Assembly (NCBI GenBank): GCA_902465605.1
Contig: CABQNT010000002.1
Coordinates: 211,301 to 275,300, forward strand
Direction: 5' to 3'
DNA length: 64,000 nt
Source of the DNA: Prevotella sp902465605
Lineage (GTDB): Bacteria; Bacteroidota; Bacteroidia; Bacteroidales; Bacteroidaceae
Positions 18,616 to 28,260 of the stretch are shown here, one piece after another (within the stretch, counting starts at the first letter, position 1; every line of letters begins with the position of its first letter). The translations under genes and the position numbers were made by a program. The notes under the pieces were generated by a model. That model did no database searches and was not told where the DNA came from. It was given only the letters and a program-made list of their open reading frames with translations.

Positions 18616-19434
18616 AAGGCTGTACAGCTTGTCGTTACATATTAAAAGAATGTAAGATAAGAGTTCTTGTTGCTGTGCTAAAAATTCTTTGTTGGGCCTA
18701 AAGGGTTGAAAGACGTAAACCGTTCTTTTGCTTTATGTCATCCAGCCGCGTAGCCTTTCACCGTGTTACACCTCATTACCATTAAGCATACAAACCTGTG
18801 TGGGTACTGGATCCGTGTCTGATAGATGATGAATTTTCTTGACAACCAACTTCTCTGTGCTTAGCTTATTTGCAAGTAGATCTATCTGTTGTCGCAAATA
18901 AGCCAAATATAAGCAGATTTCGTATATACCTATAATACAATTCGTTACCCGAATATCGTACTGTTTCGCCCATCTTTTTCATCATCTTTCCTGCCAAAAG
19001 CATTGCTTTTGGGCTTTAATATGCATGCTCTTGTGAGGCAATCACATATCTATAGACAGGTAAAGTGATGCTTGTAGTGCAATAAAAGCATTGCTTTTCC
19101 CTGTCAACATCCAATTTTTTCCTACCAAATCTCAATTGTTTGCTTCCTCATTGCCTATCGTTTTTTGCTAGAATGAGAGTTTTCATGGGGCGTTTTAAGG
19201 GCAAAAAACGGTTATAAAATCGTACATTTCTTGGACTTTGTGGCTCGAGGCATATCCTCGTTTTAGTGTGGTTATCAGGAATAGGGTTGTCGTTTTGCTC
19301 AACTATATGTGGTATCAGACCAAGTACAAGCAGTCGTTGTGCTTATTTTTACAAAGGGAAAATGAAATAGGGTAGAGGCATTAGGGCAAGATGAAAGAAG
19401 ATGTATAATTTGTATTTTTTTCACATTGTTATTG
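18616..19434. other. Long intergenic region without a recognisable gene
   Basis: About 820 AT-rich bases between the DUF1232 gene and the dfx promoter. No open frame here looks like a protein. A 10-bp inverted repeat, GCTTATTTGC at 18864-18873 and GCAAATAAGC at 18894-18903, could form a hairpin. A short palindrome, CCAAAAGCATTGCTTTTGG at 18994-19012, has a partial copy, AAAAGCATTGCTTTT, at 19084-19098. Confidence 0.5.
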
Positions 19435-19465
19435 TTGCACCATACTTTTATTTTCTGTATCTTTG
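19435..19465 (+). promoter_or_regulatory. Promoter of the desulfoferrodoxin gene
   Basis: TTG at 19435-19437 and TATCTTTG at 19458-19465 are 20 bases apart, which matches the Bacteroidota housekeeping promoter. The start codon is 29 bases downstream. Confidence 0.75.
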
Positions 19466-19494
19466 TGTTATCAACATTATAGAATACTAAGATT

Positions 19495-19872
19495 ATGACA
19501 AAAAGAAACGAAATTTACAGATGTGAAAAGTGTGGTAACATGGTTGAAGTAGTGAATGAGTCAACCGGAGAACTTACCTGTTGCGATGCTCCTATGAAAC
19601 TTTTGAAGGAGAACACCGTTGACGCTGCGACGGAAAAGCACGTTCCTGTGATTGAAAAGATAGAAGGTGGCTACCGTGTAACCGTGGGTGAGGTAGAGCA
19701 TCCGATGACTGAGGGACACTACATCCAGTGGATTGAGCTGATGACGCCAACCGAAGTTCTTCGCAAATATCTTACACCATCTGACAAACCAGTGGCTGAA
19801 TTCAAGACCTGTGCGACGGAAGTTTGTGCACGTGAGTACTGCAATCTGCACGGTTTGTGGAAAGCAGAATAA
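19495..19872 (+). CDS. dfx: Desulfoferrodoxin (superoxide reductase)
   Basis: A 125-residue two-domain iron protein that reduces superoxide to hydrogen peroxide without making oxygen, as suits an anaerobe. The N-terminal desulforedoxin domain has the rubredoxin-like centre I ligands Cys10, Cys13, Cys29 and Cys30. The C-terminal domain supplies centre II: EKHVPVI (Lys48 and His49), VEHPM (His69), EGHYIQW (His75) and CNLHGLW (Cys116, His119). The gene stands alone between its own promoter and a bidirectional terminator. Confidence 0.96.
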   Translation: MTKRNEIYRCEKCGNMVEVVNESTGELTCCDAPMKLLKENTVDAATEKHVPVIEKIEGGYRVTVGEVEHPMTEGHYIQWIELMTPTEVLRKYLTPSDKPVAEFKTCATEVCAREYCNLHGLWKAE

Positions 19873-19904
19873 GGCATTGCTTTGTCTTTCGCTTTGAATC
19901 TATA

Positions 19905-19938
19905 AAAAGAGACAATCACCAGCGTGGTTGTCTCTTTT
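19905..19938. terminator. Bidirectional terminator between dfx and the acyl-CoA ligase gene
   Basis: AAAAGAGACAATCAC (19905-19919) pairs with GTGGTTGTCTCTTTT (19924-19938) around CAGC, with one G-T pair. A/T runs on both sides let it serve both convergent genes. Confidence 0.88.
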
Positions 19939-19984
19939 CTTTCACTTTCAGTTTCTTCTGATTCTGCAAGGCTGAAAAACGCCT

Positions 19985-21661
19985 CTATGCCTCATGTGCG
20001 TTCTGATAAAGATATCTCTTGATGCTCTTCTTCGGCGTTTTTTCAAACTCTTCATCATGTAATCTGATGGCACTCAGTTTGCTATAGGCTGGCAACTCAT
20101 TGTTCAGTTGCAGTCTGTTTTGTTCCATGACTTCTTCAATATCCGACCTTGTCAGCCCAATGGAATTAGCTTCATCCAAGTCGGGACAAACCAGTCCCAC
20201 CAGTTTGTTGTTTTCTTGAATCACCACACTCTCGCTGACCATGGGCATGGCGTTGAGCCTATCTTCTATTTCTTCGGGGTAAATGTTTTGCCCACTCGCA
20301 CCCAACAGCATGTTCTTCAAACGTCCCTTGATGAAAATATTGTCTTCTGCGTCCATTGTTCCTAAGTCGCCAGTGTGATACCAGCCATCAGCATCCAGTG
20401 CTTCTGCTGTAGCTTCAGGATTCTTGTAATAGCCCAGCATCACGTTTGTGCCTCTGGCCCAAATCTCACCGGGAACGTTCTGCGGATCGTTACTATTGAT
20501 CTTTACTTCCATGTGGTAGGCAGCACGACCGCAACTGCCGGGGACAAACGTCTCATGGTTGGCGTATGCGATGATTGGAGCACACTCGGTTGTGCCGTAT
20601 CCAACGGTATATGGGAAACCTATCTTCTGCAAGAAATTCTCGATGTCCTTGTTGAAAGCAGCACCGCCAATAATGACTTCATGGAAATTGCCACCAAAAG
20701 CGTTGATAACCTCTTGTCCAATCTTCTCGTGAATCTTGGTGTTGATGACAGGCATGTTAAGCAACAGCTTCATCATGTTGTTCTGTATCTTTGGGTAGAC
20801 CCGCTTCTTGATAATCTTTTCGATGACCAGCGGTACGGCAATAATTAAGGCAGGCTTGATTTCAGCGTATGCTTGAGCAATGACGGCTGGGCTCGGCAGA
20901 CGGGTAAGATAGAAGATGTGGCAGCCCGTAATAAACTCATAAATGAACTCAAAGGCCATGCCATACATGTGAGCCATGGGCAGAATGCTTAACACATGAT
21001 CGCCTTCGCGCATGATGCCGCGCAACTCGTGCTGGGCAAAGTCTGCGTTTCCCCACATGGCACGATAGGGAATCATCACACCTTTCGAGAATCCTGTCGT
21101 TCCGCTCGTGTAGTTAATCAGTGCCAATTCTTCTGGATCTTGCTCGATATAGTAGTTGACATGTTCTGGTCTGAAGTACTTAGGATACTTTTTTCCGAAC
21201 ATCTCGTTAAGATGTTCTCGGGCATACGTCAACTTCTCTGTTCTGGAAACGAACAATGAATAATCGGGAATATAAACGATTCCTTCCAAGTCTGGCATCT
21301 CTTTTTCGTCGATGACGGTTGCTACAACGTCGCCGACGAACAGCAATTTTGCTTCGCTGTGATTGACAATGTTGTGTATTTGTTCGGCGGTAAATTCGTG
21401 CAAAATGGGAACAGCAACGGCTCCATAAGTCAGTGTTGCTAAGAATGCGCATGCCCAAGCCGCACTGTTTCGTCCACAGAGGGCAATCTTATCACCCTTC
21501 TGAACACCGCTGTTTTCAAACAAGATGTGCAGCTTTTCTATTTTGCGAGCCACATCGTGATACTGAAGAGTAACGCCTTTATAGTCAGTTAGGGCGTTCA
21601 AAGTCCAATGGTCGATAATGCTCTTTTGAATGAGGGCATTAAAACTCGGAATTTCTTTCAT
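19985..21661 (-). CDS. AMP-forming acyl-CoA synthetase (long-chain fatty acid ligase type)
   Basis: A 558-residue adenylate-forming enzyme expected to join fatty acids to CoA through an acyl-AMP. The phosphate-binding loop NYTSGTTGFSKGV is at about 183-195. The YGTTECAPI motif lies near 355, GWYHTGDLG near 420, and the C-terminal catalytic lysine is probably in EKTPKKSIKRYLYQ. The mid-domain IKGRLKNMLLGASGQNIYPEEIE is typical of long-chain ligases. It lacks the bubblegum-type extension and is a little shorter than FadD-type 600-residue enzymes. It has its own promoter. Confidence 0.92.
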   Translation of the reverse strand: MKEIPSFNALIQKSIIDHWTLNALTDYKGVTLQYHDVARKIEKLHILFENSGVQKGDKIALCGRNSAAWACAFLATLTYGAVAVPILHEFTAEQIHNIVNHSEAKLLFVGDVVATVIDEKEMPDLEGIVYIPDYSLFVSRTEKLTYAREHLNEMFGKKYPKYFRPEHVNYYIEQDPEELALINYTSGTTGFSKGVMIPYRAMWGNADFAQHELRGIMREGDHVLSILPMAHMYGMAFEFIYEFITGCHIFYLTRLPSPAVIAQAYAEIKPALIIAVPLVIEKIIKKRVYPKIQNNMMKLLLNMPVINTKIHEKIGQEVINAFGGNFHEVIIGGAAFNKDIENFLQKIGFPYTVGYGTTECAPIIAYANHETFVPGSCGRAAYHMEVKINSNDPQNVPGEIWARGTNVMLGYYKNPEATAEALDADGWYHTGDLGTMDAEDNIFIKGRLKNMLLGASGQNIYPEEIEDRLNAMPMVSESVVIQENNKLVGLVCPDLDEANSIGLTRSDIEEVMEQNRLQLNNELPAYSKLSAIRLHDEEFEKTPKKSIKRYLYQNAHEA

Positions 21662-21772
21662 GCTTCTTTCTATTTATCTTAGTTGAATCATATTTCTGAT
21701 GTGAAAATCATTAAGTTGAATTTTTCGGTGTCAGTGTAAATAATTCTATTGCACAATATTTAAGTATGTGTG

Positions 21773-21803
21773 CAAAGATAATGTCTTATTTGCACATGTA
21801 CAA
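21773..21803 (-). promoter_or_regulatory. Promoter of the acyl-CoA synthetase gene
   Basis: On the minus strand, TTG (21803-21801) and TATCTTTG (21780-21773) are 20 bases apart. This leaves a leader of roughly 105 bases before the start codon at 21661. Confidence 0.7.
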
Positions 21804-21956
21804 GAAAAATGTGCATGTTTTTTCGTAATATTCAATACATATTTAATGTTTTGATAACTTATCTTCCTGGCAATAAAAGATAAAAGCAAGACTGCCGTCA
21901 CGAAAATGTTATGTTAAAGTAACAGGTGGAAAGTGGCGTAAAATGAGTGAAAGTGC

Positions 21957-23204
21957 TTATTCGTACCTCATGGATTTGGCCGGATGTATGTGGGAAATGA
22001 GGTAGCTTGGGGCTATTAAAACCACAACACTGATTAAGAGTGTAGCCACGTTTAGCAGTAATAAAACGGGGATATTGATTTCGACTGGTACCGTTGTTAC
22101 ATAATAAGTTTGTGGATCCAGACCGACTAAACCGGTATATCTCTGCAACAATACCAACCCAATGCCGATAAGATTGCCGATGAGAAGACCGCGCGTAATG
22201 ATAAAGACGGCAAACCATAAGAACGTATGTCTAATCATCGCGTTCTTGGCTCCCATGGCTTTCAGTACGCCAATCATGGTAACACGTTCAAGAATGATAA
22301 TGAGAAGTCCTGAAATCATGGTCACTCCGGCCACGGCAATCATCAAAGCAAGAATGATCCAAACGTTCAGATCGAGCAAATCCAGCCATGAGAAAATCTG
22401 GGGACTGATATCTCTGATGGTCTTTGATGAATAAGTTTCGCCGTATTGATCTACCGTTCTGTTTAAGCGATTGATGAAGATAGCTTCTGTTTCATCAACC
22501 TTATTGAAGTCTTTCACCGTGATTTCAGCACCTGATACCTGGTCTTTTTCCCAGCCATTAAGCTTCACAGCCGTGTAAAGGTCCATGAAGCAAGTGACAT
22601 CATCATATTGAGCCAGGTTGGTTTGATAGATGCCTGCAATGGTGAAACGCCTCACTCTGACCCCAGCGTGGTCAATGAAATAAGCAAATATCCTGTCACC
22701 TGTTTTTAATTTCAGCTTCTTTGCCATCGACATGGACAGCAATATTTTGTTGCTGCTTTTTGTGTCAGAGAAGGCAGGGATGCTTCCTTCCATCAGATTT
22801 TGGTGGATAAAGGTTGAGTCAAAGTCAGGCCCAACCCCTTTAAAAACCACGCCAAGGAAGTCGGAGTCGGTTTTCAATACACCTTGTTTGGTTGCAAATC
22901 GTTGAACATGCTCTACGCCTTGTGTGTTTTTCAGCACCTTGATCAAGGAGTCTGTCATCTGAATGGGATACGATTCTGAGGTCTGCAGCGTCATGAAGTT
23001 AGCCACTTGGATGTGGCTTCCAAATCCAATGACCTTCGCACTGACAGCATGTTTGAAACCAAACACCACGCATACAGAAACAATCATCACAGCAAGACCG
23101 ATGGCAATGCCAGCGGTAGCAATCCTAATGGCAGGTTTGGAAACCTCCGCCTTGTCACCGTTTACACTGTAAATTCTTCTTGCTATGAATAAAGGTAAAT
23201 TCAT
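21957..23204 (-). CDS. LolC/LolE-type ABC transporter permease
   Basis: A 415-residue inner-membrane permease of the FtsX/MacB superfamily. It has one N-terminal transmembrane segment (IAGIAIGLAVMIVSVCVVFGF, about 30-50), a large periplasmic domain to about 270, and three C-terminal segments from about 275 (VWIILALMIAVAGVTMISGLLIII, then FLWFAVFIITRGLLIGNLIGIGL and IPVLLLLNVATLLISVVVLIAP). ERVTMIGVLKAMGA is the coupling region expected to touch an ATPase. The N-terminus IARRIYS matches lipoprotein-release proteins. No ATPase gene is next to it, so the partner is encoded elsewhere. Confidence 0.88.
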   Translation of the reverse strand: MNLPLFIARRIYSVNGDKAEVSKPAIRIATAGIAIGLAVMIVSVCVVFGFKHAVSAKVIGFGSHIQVANFMTLQTSESYPIQMTDSLIKVLKNTQGVEHVQRFATKQGVLKTDSDFLGVVFKGVGPDFDSTFIHQNLMEGSIPAFSDTKSSNKILLSMSMAKKLKLKTGDRIFAYFIDHAGVRVRRFTIAGIYQTNLAQYDDVTCFMDLYTAVKLNGWEKDQVSGAEITVKDFNKVDETEAIFINRLNRTVDQYGETYSSKTIRDISPQIFSWLDLLDLNVWIILALMIAVAGVTMISGLLIIILERVTMIGVLKAMGAKNAMIRHTFLWFAVFIITRGLLIGNLIGIGLVLLQRYTGLVGLDPQTYYVTTVPVEINIPVLLLLNVATLLISVVVLIAPSYLISHIHPAKSMRYE

Positions 23205-23289
23205 CTCTGATTCTGTCGTTATAGGACGATGTCATTTGACGCATTGCTTGTGGAAAGAACTGGCTTGGCAATTCTTTACCAACCCTATG

Positions 23290-24501
23290 TTACAATCGTT
23301 CTGTATCCACTCTTCCCGGGTATTTATCTAGTGCCTCACGCAGCACTATCAGTGCTTTTTCAAGATCGTGTTTGTTGAGAACATAGGCGATGCGCACTTG
23401 ATTGATTCCTGCTCCTGGTGTGGTGTAGAAGCCCGCTGCCGGTGCCATCATCACCGTTTCACCTTCAAATGAGAATTCTTCTAGGCACCATCGGCAAAAC
23501 TTTTCACTGTCATCGACAGGCAATTTCGCTACCGTATAAAAGGCTCCCATAGGTATAGGAGAGTACACGCCCGGTATTTTGTTCAATCCATCAATAAGAC
23601 ATTTGCGCCGTTCAACATACTCATCGTACACCGTACGGTAATACTCTTCAGGTGCATCGAGCGATGCTTCTGCCACAATCTGTCCAAGAAGAGGAGGAGA
23701 GAGACGTGCCTGACAAAACTTCATCACGGCCTTTCTCACCTCAATGTTGCGTGTAATTAGCGCTCCAATGCGTATGCCGCATTCGCTATATCGCTTGGAA
23801 ACCGAATCAATGAGGATGACATTGTCCTCAACGCCCGTCAAGTGCATGGCACTGATGTATGGTGAACCAGTGTAGATATACTCCCGATAAACCTCATCTG
23901 AGAACAAAAACAGGTCATATTTCTTTACTAAGTCCCTGATTTGGTTCATCTCTCTGCGGGTGTACAGGTAACCAGTAGGGTTGTTAGGATTGCAAATCAT
24001 GATGGCACGGGTATGCTCGTTAATCAGCTCTTCAAACTTTTCAACCTTGGGAAGCGAAAAGCCTTCCTCGATGGTCGTTGCGATAGTCCTGATCTTCGCA
24101 CCCGCACTAATAGCAAAAGCCATGTAGTTTGCGTAGGCAGGTTCAGGCACAATGATTTCGTCTCCAGGGTTTAAGCAACTCATGAAGGCGAACAATACCG
24201 CCTCACTGCCACCAGATGTAATAATAATGTCATCGGCCGAAACGTTGATGTCGTACTTTTTGTAATAGCCTGTTAGCTTCTCTCTATACGACAGGCAGCC
24301 CTGACTGGGCGAATATTCCAAGATGGTTCGCTTGATATGTTTGAGTGCATCCAAACCAACTTGTGGCGTCGGAAGGTCGGGTTGCCCAATGTTGAGGTGG
24401 TAAACCTTGATACCACGTGCCTTTGCTGCTGTCGCCAAAGGCGCCAACTTGCGTATGGGAGACTCCGGCATCTCTAATCCTCGAACAGATATTTCTGGCA
24501 T
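23290..24501 (-). CDS. PLP-dependent class I/II aminotransferase
   Basis: A fold-type I aminotransferase of 403 residues, most like aspartate-type enzymes. Landmarks are LNIGQPDLPTP near the start, SGGSEAVLFAF, the NPNNPTGYLY motif and the Schiff-base lysine in SVSKRYSECGIRIGA. The C-terminal arginine for substrate carboxylate is in INQVRIAYVL. I prefer the ATG at 24501 (MPEISVRG) over one three codons upstream, because it gives the usual N-terminus. The permease gene lies 85 bases downstream, in the same direction. The substrate is not certain. Confidence 0.9.
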   Translation of the reverse strand: MPEISVRGLEMPESPIRKLAPLATAAKARGIKVYHLNIGQPDLPTPQVGLDALKHIKRTILEYSPSQGCLSYREKLTGYYKKYDINVSADDIIITSGGSEAVLFAFMSCLNPGDEIIVPEPAYANYMAFAISAGAKIRTIATTIEEGFSLPKVEKFEELINEHTRAIMICNPNNPTGYLYTRREMNQIRDLVKKYDLFLFSDEVYREYIYTGSPYISAMHLTGVEDNVILIDSVSKRYSECGIRIGALITRNIEVRKAVMKFCQARLSPPLLGQIVAEASLDAPEEYYRTVYDEYVERRKCLIDGLNKIPGVYSPIPMGAFYTVAKLPVDDSEKFCRWCLEEFSFEGETVMMAPAAGFYTTPGAGINQVRIAYVLNKHDLEKALIVLREALDKYPGRVDTERL

Positions 24502-24729
24502 ATAATTCAATTATCTTGTGGGGTATTGTATGATGGACTTTTCCCTTTTGTCCTGACAATCGTGCAAATGAGTGTGGTACGTGTCATCATTCATGCCCAC
24601 AACTCACTAGCATGTATGATGCAAAGGTAACAAATAAATCTGAACACCAAATGAAGTGTGGATATAAAATACCAGAGTTGGCATGAAATAATATTATCCA
24701 CACGGTCTTCACAAGTCGTTCTTTCCATT

Positions 24730-24761
24730 TGTGGGATTTGTCGATTTTTACTACTTTTGCA
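24730..24761 (+). promoter_or_regulatory. Promoter of the DUF4494-yggS pair
   Basis: TTTG at 24730-24733 and TACTTTTG at 24754-24761 are 20 bases apart, a full match to the Bacteroidota consensus. The start codon is 47 bases further on. Confidence 0.78.
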
Positions 24762-24808
24762 TCCACATCATTCAAGCAATATAATAACTTCATTTAAAAG
24801 ATATAACA

Positions 24809-25285
24809 ATGAGAACAAGAAATGCCAATTGGTTTGAAACAAATGTACAATATGAGCGTCAGGCAGAAGACGGACTCTTTGCCAAGGTAAGAGAAACTTA
24901 TGTGGTAGACGCCTTTACTTTTGGCGAGGCTGAAGATGCCATCACCAAAGAAATGGCGAGCTATTCAAGCGGTGAGTTCGTCATCAAGAACATTACGCCG
25001 GCTGTCTACAGCGAAATCTTTTTCAGTGACAGAGAGGCCGATGACAAATGGTATAAAGCCAAACTGATGTTTATCACCATTGATGAGGAAAAAGGTAAGG
25101 AGAAACGTACGGCCGTCAGTTATCTCGTTCAGGCCAAGAACATCGAAGGAGCCCTTCAAAATATCGGCGAAGTGTTCTCAAGTAGCGTGCTCGATTACGT
25201 AGTGGCCAATGTTTCAGAAACCAAAATCATGGATGTTTTTGAACACGATTTGAAGAAGGAACCCGATGACCAGCCTGAAGTATAA
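24809..25285 (+). CDS. DUF4494 family protein
   Basis: A 158-residue cytoplasmic protein without signal peptide or membrane segment. It begins RNANWFETNVQYERQAEDG, runs through YVVDAFTFGEAEDAITKEM and ends in an acidic tail. I recognise the Bacteroidales DUF4494 pattern, whose function is unknown. yggS follows 46 bases downstream on the same strand, and this pairing hints at a shared transcript. Confidence 0.85.
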   Translation: MRTRNANWFETNVQYERQAEDGLFAKVRETYVVDAFTFGEAEDAITKEMASYSSGEFVIKNITPAVYSEIFFSDREADDKWYKAKLMFITIDEEKGKEKRTAVSYLVQAKNIEGALQNIGEVFSSSVLDYVVANVSETKIMDVFEHDLKKEPDDQPEV

Positions 25286-25331
25286 ACGGCTGAAGTGAAT
25301 AGGAGTGTGGTTCGTTTAAATTTACATAATC

Positions 25332-25997
25332 ATGGTTGATGTAGCAAAAAACTTGCACGACGTGCAGAAAAGGCTGCCCGATGACGTTTGTTTGGTAGCC
25401 ATCAGTAAGTATCATCCCAAAGAGATGATAGCGAGTGCTTATGCGGCTGGGCAGCGCGTCTTTGGTGAAAGCCGTGAACAAGAGCTCGCTGAAAAAGTGG
25501 AAGCACTGCCCAACGACATTGAATGGCACTTCATTGGACACCTGCAAACCAATAAGGTGAAATATATTGCTCCTTACATCAGCATGATTGAGTCGGTCGA
25601 TTCGCCAAAGCTTTTGCGAGAAATTAATAAGCATGCAGCTCGCAGCAACCGTGTTATCGACGTGCTGTTGGAGTTGCACATTGCTGAGGAGGCCACCAAA
25701 TATGGCTTCACCTTGGATAAATGCCGTGATTTCTTGGAGGTCGGCGAATGGCGTGAATTGTCGAATGTGCGTATCTGCGGACTGATGATGATGGCGTCAA
25801 ACGTGGACGATGAACGACAGATACGCCAAGAAATGTTGACGGCCAAAGACTTTTTTAACGAAGTAAAGGAGCGGTATTTCGCTGACCAACCATCTTTCAA
25901 ACAGCGTAGTTGGGGTATGAGTCACGATTATCTCATCGCCGTGACGTGTGGCTCTACCATGGTAAGAGTGGGTAGTGCCATATTTGGCGAACGCTAA
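25332..25997 (+). CDS. YggS/PLPBP-family pyridoxal phosphate homeostasis protein
   Basis: A 221-residue single-domain PLP-binding protein with an alanine-racemase-like barrel. The cofactor lysine is in VAISKYHP (Lys26). Further signatures are FGESREQEL, WHFIGHLQTNKVKYI, SVDSPKLL and the phosphate-binding MSHDYLIAV...GSTMVRVGSAIFG near the end. It carries PLP and buffers its level and has no known catalytic reaction. It sits behind the DUF4494 gene, probably co-transcribed. Confidence 0.94.
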   Translation: MVDVAKNLHDVQKRLPDDVCLVAISKYHPKEMIASAYAAGQRVFGESREQELAEKVEALPNDIEWHFIGHLQTNKVKYIAPYISMIESVDSPKLLREINKHAARSNRVIDVLLELHIAEEATKYGFTLDKCRDFLEVGEWRELSNVRICGLMMMASNVDDERQIRQEMLTAKDFFNEVKERYFADQPSFKQRSWGMSHDYLIAVTCGSTMVRVGSAIFGER

Positions 25998-26046
25998 ATC
26001 ACATCATAAAATAATGCAGCATCCTTTCCCTATCAATCCTTTCTGA

Positions 26047-27828
26047 TTAATAGTGGAAAGGATGAATGTATACCTTCTTGCCTCCAATGATGTATATGCC
26101 TTGTGGCAAAATCGATTTGTCGGTTCCCATATATTTGCCATCAATGCTGAAAATACGTTTGTCGCTTGTCGCTTGTTGGGAGAATGTAGGCACAATGCCT
26201 TGTGTAGAGAACTTTTTGAGGAAGTCGAAATAAACGATTCCCTCTTTTTCAGAGATGTTATAAATAGGCTTATCTAACGTCGCACCCGTCCACGGTTGAT
26301 AGTTGGGCAGCTTTGTGTTGTTGGTCAGTTCGGTCACATTGTCAACACCAGGAAACAAGTCACCCTTCAGTTGTTCTGTGTATTTTTCACGTTTGTTATT
26401 GTACGAACTGAACAATAAACTATCGGCAGGTATCACTGTCATACGGGGTTTGCCCTTTATGTTGTTAACGCTGTTATTCCTTAAACTAAATGCTTGGGCA
26501 TCATAATTAACGCGATACATCATCATGCCATGCCCACCCAATTTAGAATTCCAACGTTTGTTCTGAATATTCTGGATGATGTAGTATTCGTTTTTGCTCT
26601 TCTCCTTGTCGGTATAAATGCGATAGGCTTTCCCACCTTCATCAATGTTCTCCAGAGTTACTTGTTGTGCGTCTTGCAGTTCTTCAATGTTCATCCATCC
26701 CATGGCTTCACGTTCCCATGCCGTGTAGGCCGTGGGGCACCACCCATTGGCAGTATATTCACCGTCGTCCATTAAGCTCCATGCCTCCATTCCCTGATTG
26801 TCGCCCCTTGAATCGGCGAAGGTAGGGTAGAAGTCGGGCAAACCCATGCAATGACTAAACTCATGACAGAACAGGCCTATGCCCGAAATCATTTTTTGTT
26901 TAGGACTTTTCTCGTTACCAATCAGTTCGTTGCTGATACCAGATCGATACACTATCTTGTCATCTACAGTAAGAGTAGGATAGATGGTTCCTGCCTTTGG
27001 CCACATCGTTTCGTTTTTTGCGCCCATGTTCTGGCCATATCCTGCGTATACAACGTACACCAAGTCTACATAGCCATCGTTGTTGGCATCGTATGCAGAG
27101 AAGTCAAGCGAGTCGTCCATGAGCTTGCAAGCATCGGTAATCAGTTCGGTAAACTTTACACCGCCACCGTTGGGATCGGTTCCTCCATAATAGGCAAGCT
27201 CGTGTGGAAGTGTCACTGGACCATAGATATCAAACTGTGGACAGAACGTTCCAAAGCTCATGTCTTTAAAATATTGTTGTACACTGGATGCATTCCTGTT
27301 TTCACCATGACCATAATCTTGAGGATGTCCTTCGCCATTGAGAAACTGTTGGAACGATTTGCGAGGATTGGGGAGGGTGAATGTGGTGTCTTGGTAGGCA
27401 GCCAAAATGACAATTGCCTTAGGCGAACCCGTGTGTGGAAAGTAGGTGTTGTCTGATTTCACCGGCTCTCTTCGCATGGCACGAGTTTGCAGCTGTGTGT
27501 TTGCTTGTTCAAAGAAAAGCTTTTTATCTTGTGCGGCAACTAACTCTTTTTCAGCAGCTTGTCGCCCGTTTTCTTCATGTGCCAACTGCTTACTCGCCGT
27601 TATGCGTCCAAATTTGTCAATCGCTGCGATGTAGAAAGTGTTTTGCTCGCGCACCAAAATTGCACCGTCTTGCGTGCTATACCAGTTAAAATGTTCATCT
27701 CCATGCTGGTAAACTTGTAGAGTGGTTCCGTCTGGTTGGGTGACGATAAGCGGCATGCGCCAAGCTTTTGCAGCCCACGAGCAAACGGAAAGTATGAGTG
27801 CGAGTATGATAAATAACAGCTTTTTCAT
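26047..27828 (-). CDS. Secreted M6-family metalloprotease (immune inhibitor A-like)
   Basis: A 593-residue secreted zinc protease. A signal peptide (KKLLFIILALILSVCSWAAKA) is followed by a propeptide-like region, then the catalytic domain with the zinc motif HEFSHCMGLPDFY. YDANNDGYVDLVYVVYAGYGQN carries a calcium-binding look, and MEAWSLMDDGEYTANGWCP is typical of M6 enzymes. The C-terminal segment IFSIDGKYMG...LPQGIYIIGGKKVYI resembles the short C-terminal domains of Prevotella secreted proteins, which often direct export. I use the ATG at 27828: upstream ATGs fall at or beyond the promoter. It is the last clear backbone gene before the accessory region. Confidence 0.92.
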   Translation of the reverse strand: MKKLLFIILALILSVCSWAAKAWRMPLIVTQPDGTTLQVYQHGDEHFNWYSTQDGAILVREQNTFYIAAIDKFGRITASKQLAHEENGRQAAEKELVAAQDKKLFFEQANTQLQTRAMRREPVKSDNTYFPHTGSPKAIVILAAYQDTTFTLPNPRKSFQQFLNGEGHPQDYGHGENRNASSVQQYFKDMSFGTFCPQFDIYGPVTLPHELAYYGGTDPNGGGVKFTELITDACKLMDDSLDFSAYDANNDGYVDLVYVVYAGYGQNMGAKNETMWPKAGTIYPTLTVDDKIVYRSGISNELIGNEKSPKQKMISGIGLFCHEFSHCMGLPDFYPTFADSRGDNQGMEAWSLMDDGEYTANGWCPTAYTAWEREAMGWMNIEELQDAQQVTLENIDEGGKAYRIYTDKEKSKNEYYIIQNIQNKRWNSKLGGHGMMMYRVNYDAQAFSLRNNSVNNIKGKPRMTVIPADSLLFSSYNNKREKYTEQLKGDLFPGVDNVTELTNNTKLPNYQPWTGATLDKPIYNISEKEGIVYFDFLKKFSTQGIVPTFSQQATSDKRIFSIDGKYMGTDKSILPQGIYIIGGKKVYIHPFHY

Positions 27829-27854
27829 TTGTATGGTATGTTTCTTTCCATGGG

Positions 27855-27884
27855 CAAATGTACGAAAATAGTTTTGAATATCAA
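27855..27884 (-). promoter_or_regulatory. Promoter of the M6 protease gene
   Basis: On the minus strand TTG (27884-27882) and TACATTTG (27862-27855) are 19 bases apart. The start codon follows 26 bases on, which supports the shorter protein start. Confidence 0.72.
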
Positions 27885-28006
27885 TTGGTTTCGTCTTATT
27901 TTCGACCATTGAGCATTTGTTATAGGCAAGATTTGAGAACGCATTGACAATGGGGCTGTCTATCGTGTCATCGTCCTAAGAAAGACAAGGGGTTCTGTTC
28001 AGTTGT

Positions 28007-28090
28007 CCAAACTCATTGACTTTGGTCTCTAAAGTCAATGCTATTGGAAGGTAAACCCATTGAGTTTGGCGGTTAAAGTCAATGAGTTTG
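28007..28090. repeat. Cluster of nested inverted repeats
   Basis: CCAAACTCATTGACTTT (28007-28023) recurs inverted as AAAGTCAATG (28031-28040), inverted again as CCATTGAGTTTGG (28057-28069), and inverted almost in full as AAAGTCAATGAGTTTG (28075-28090). Alternative hairpins are possible. The surrounding bases 27910-28260 show no gene. Confidence 0.65.
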
Positions 28091-28260
28091 CCAGGACGTT
28101 TAAATGATTACTGCAAAACAAATAAGACAGGCGGAGAATGACCTGACGTCTGTTCACAGGATTGCACCAATCCCACAAAACAATTTGCTAGCGTTACTGG
28201 TGTTCTGCTTTATTTGCCGATACAGGAAATAAACATCGCTGATTATCAGATAGTTAGGTG

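Noticed and set aside
18994..19098. Two copies of an AAAAGCATTGCTTTT palindrome as a possible CRISPR or repeat array
   Set aside because: Only two copies, spaced 90 bases apart and of different length; no spacers or cas genes are near.
27435..27689. Plus-strand Cys-rich frame opposite the M6 protease gene
   Set aside because: It is an antisense shadow of a well-supported gene and lacks family features.
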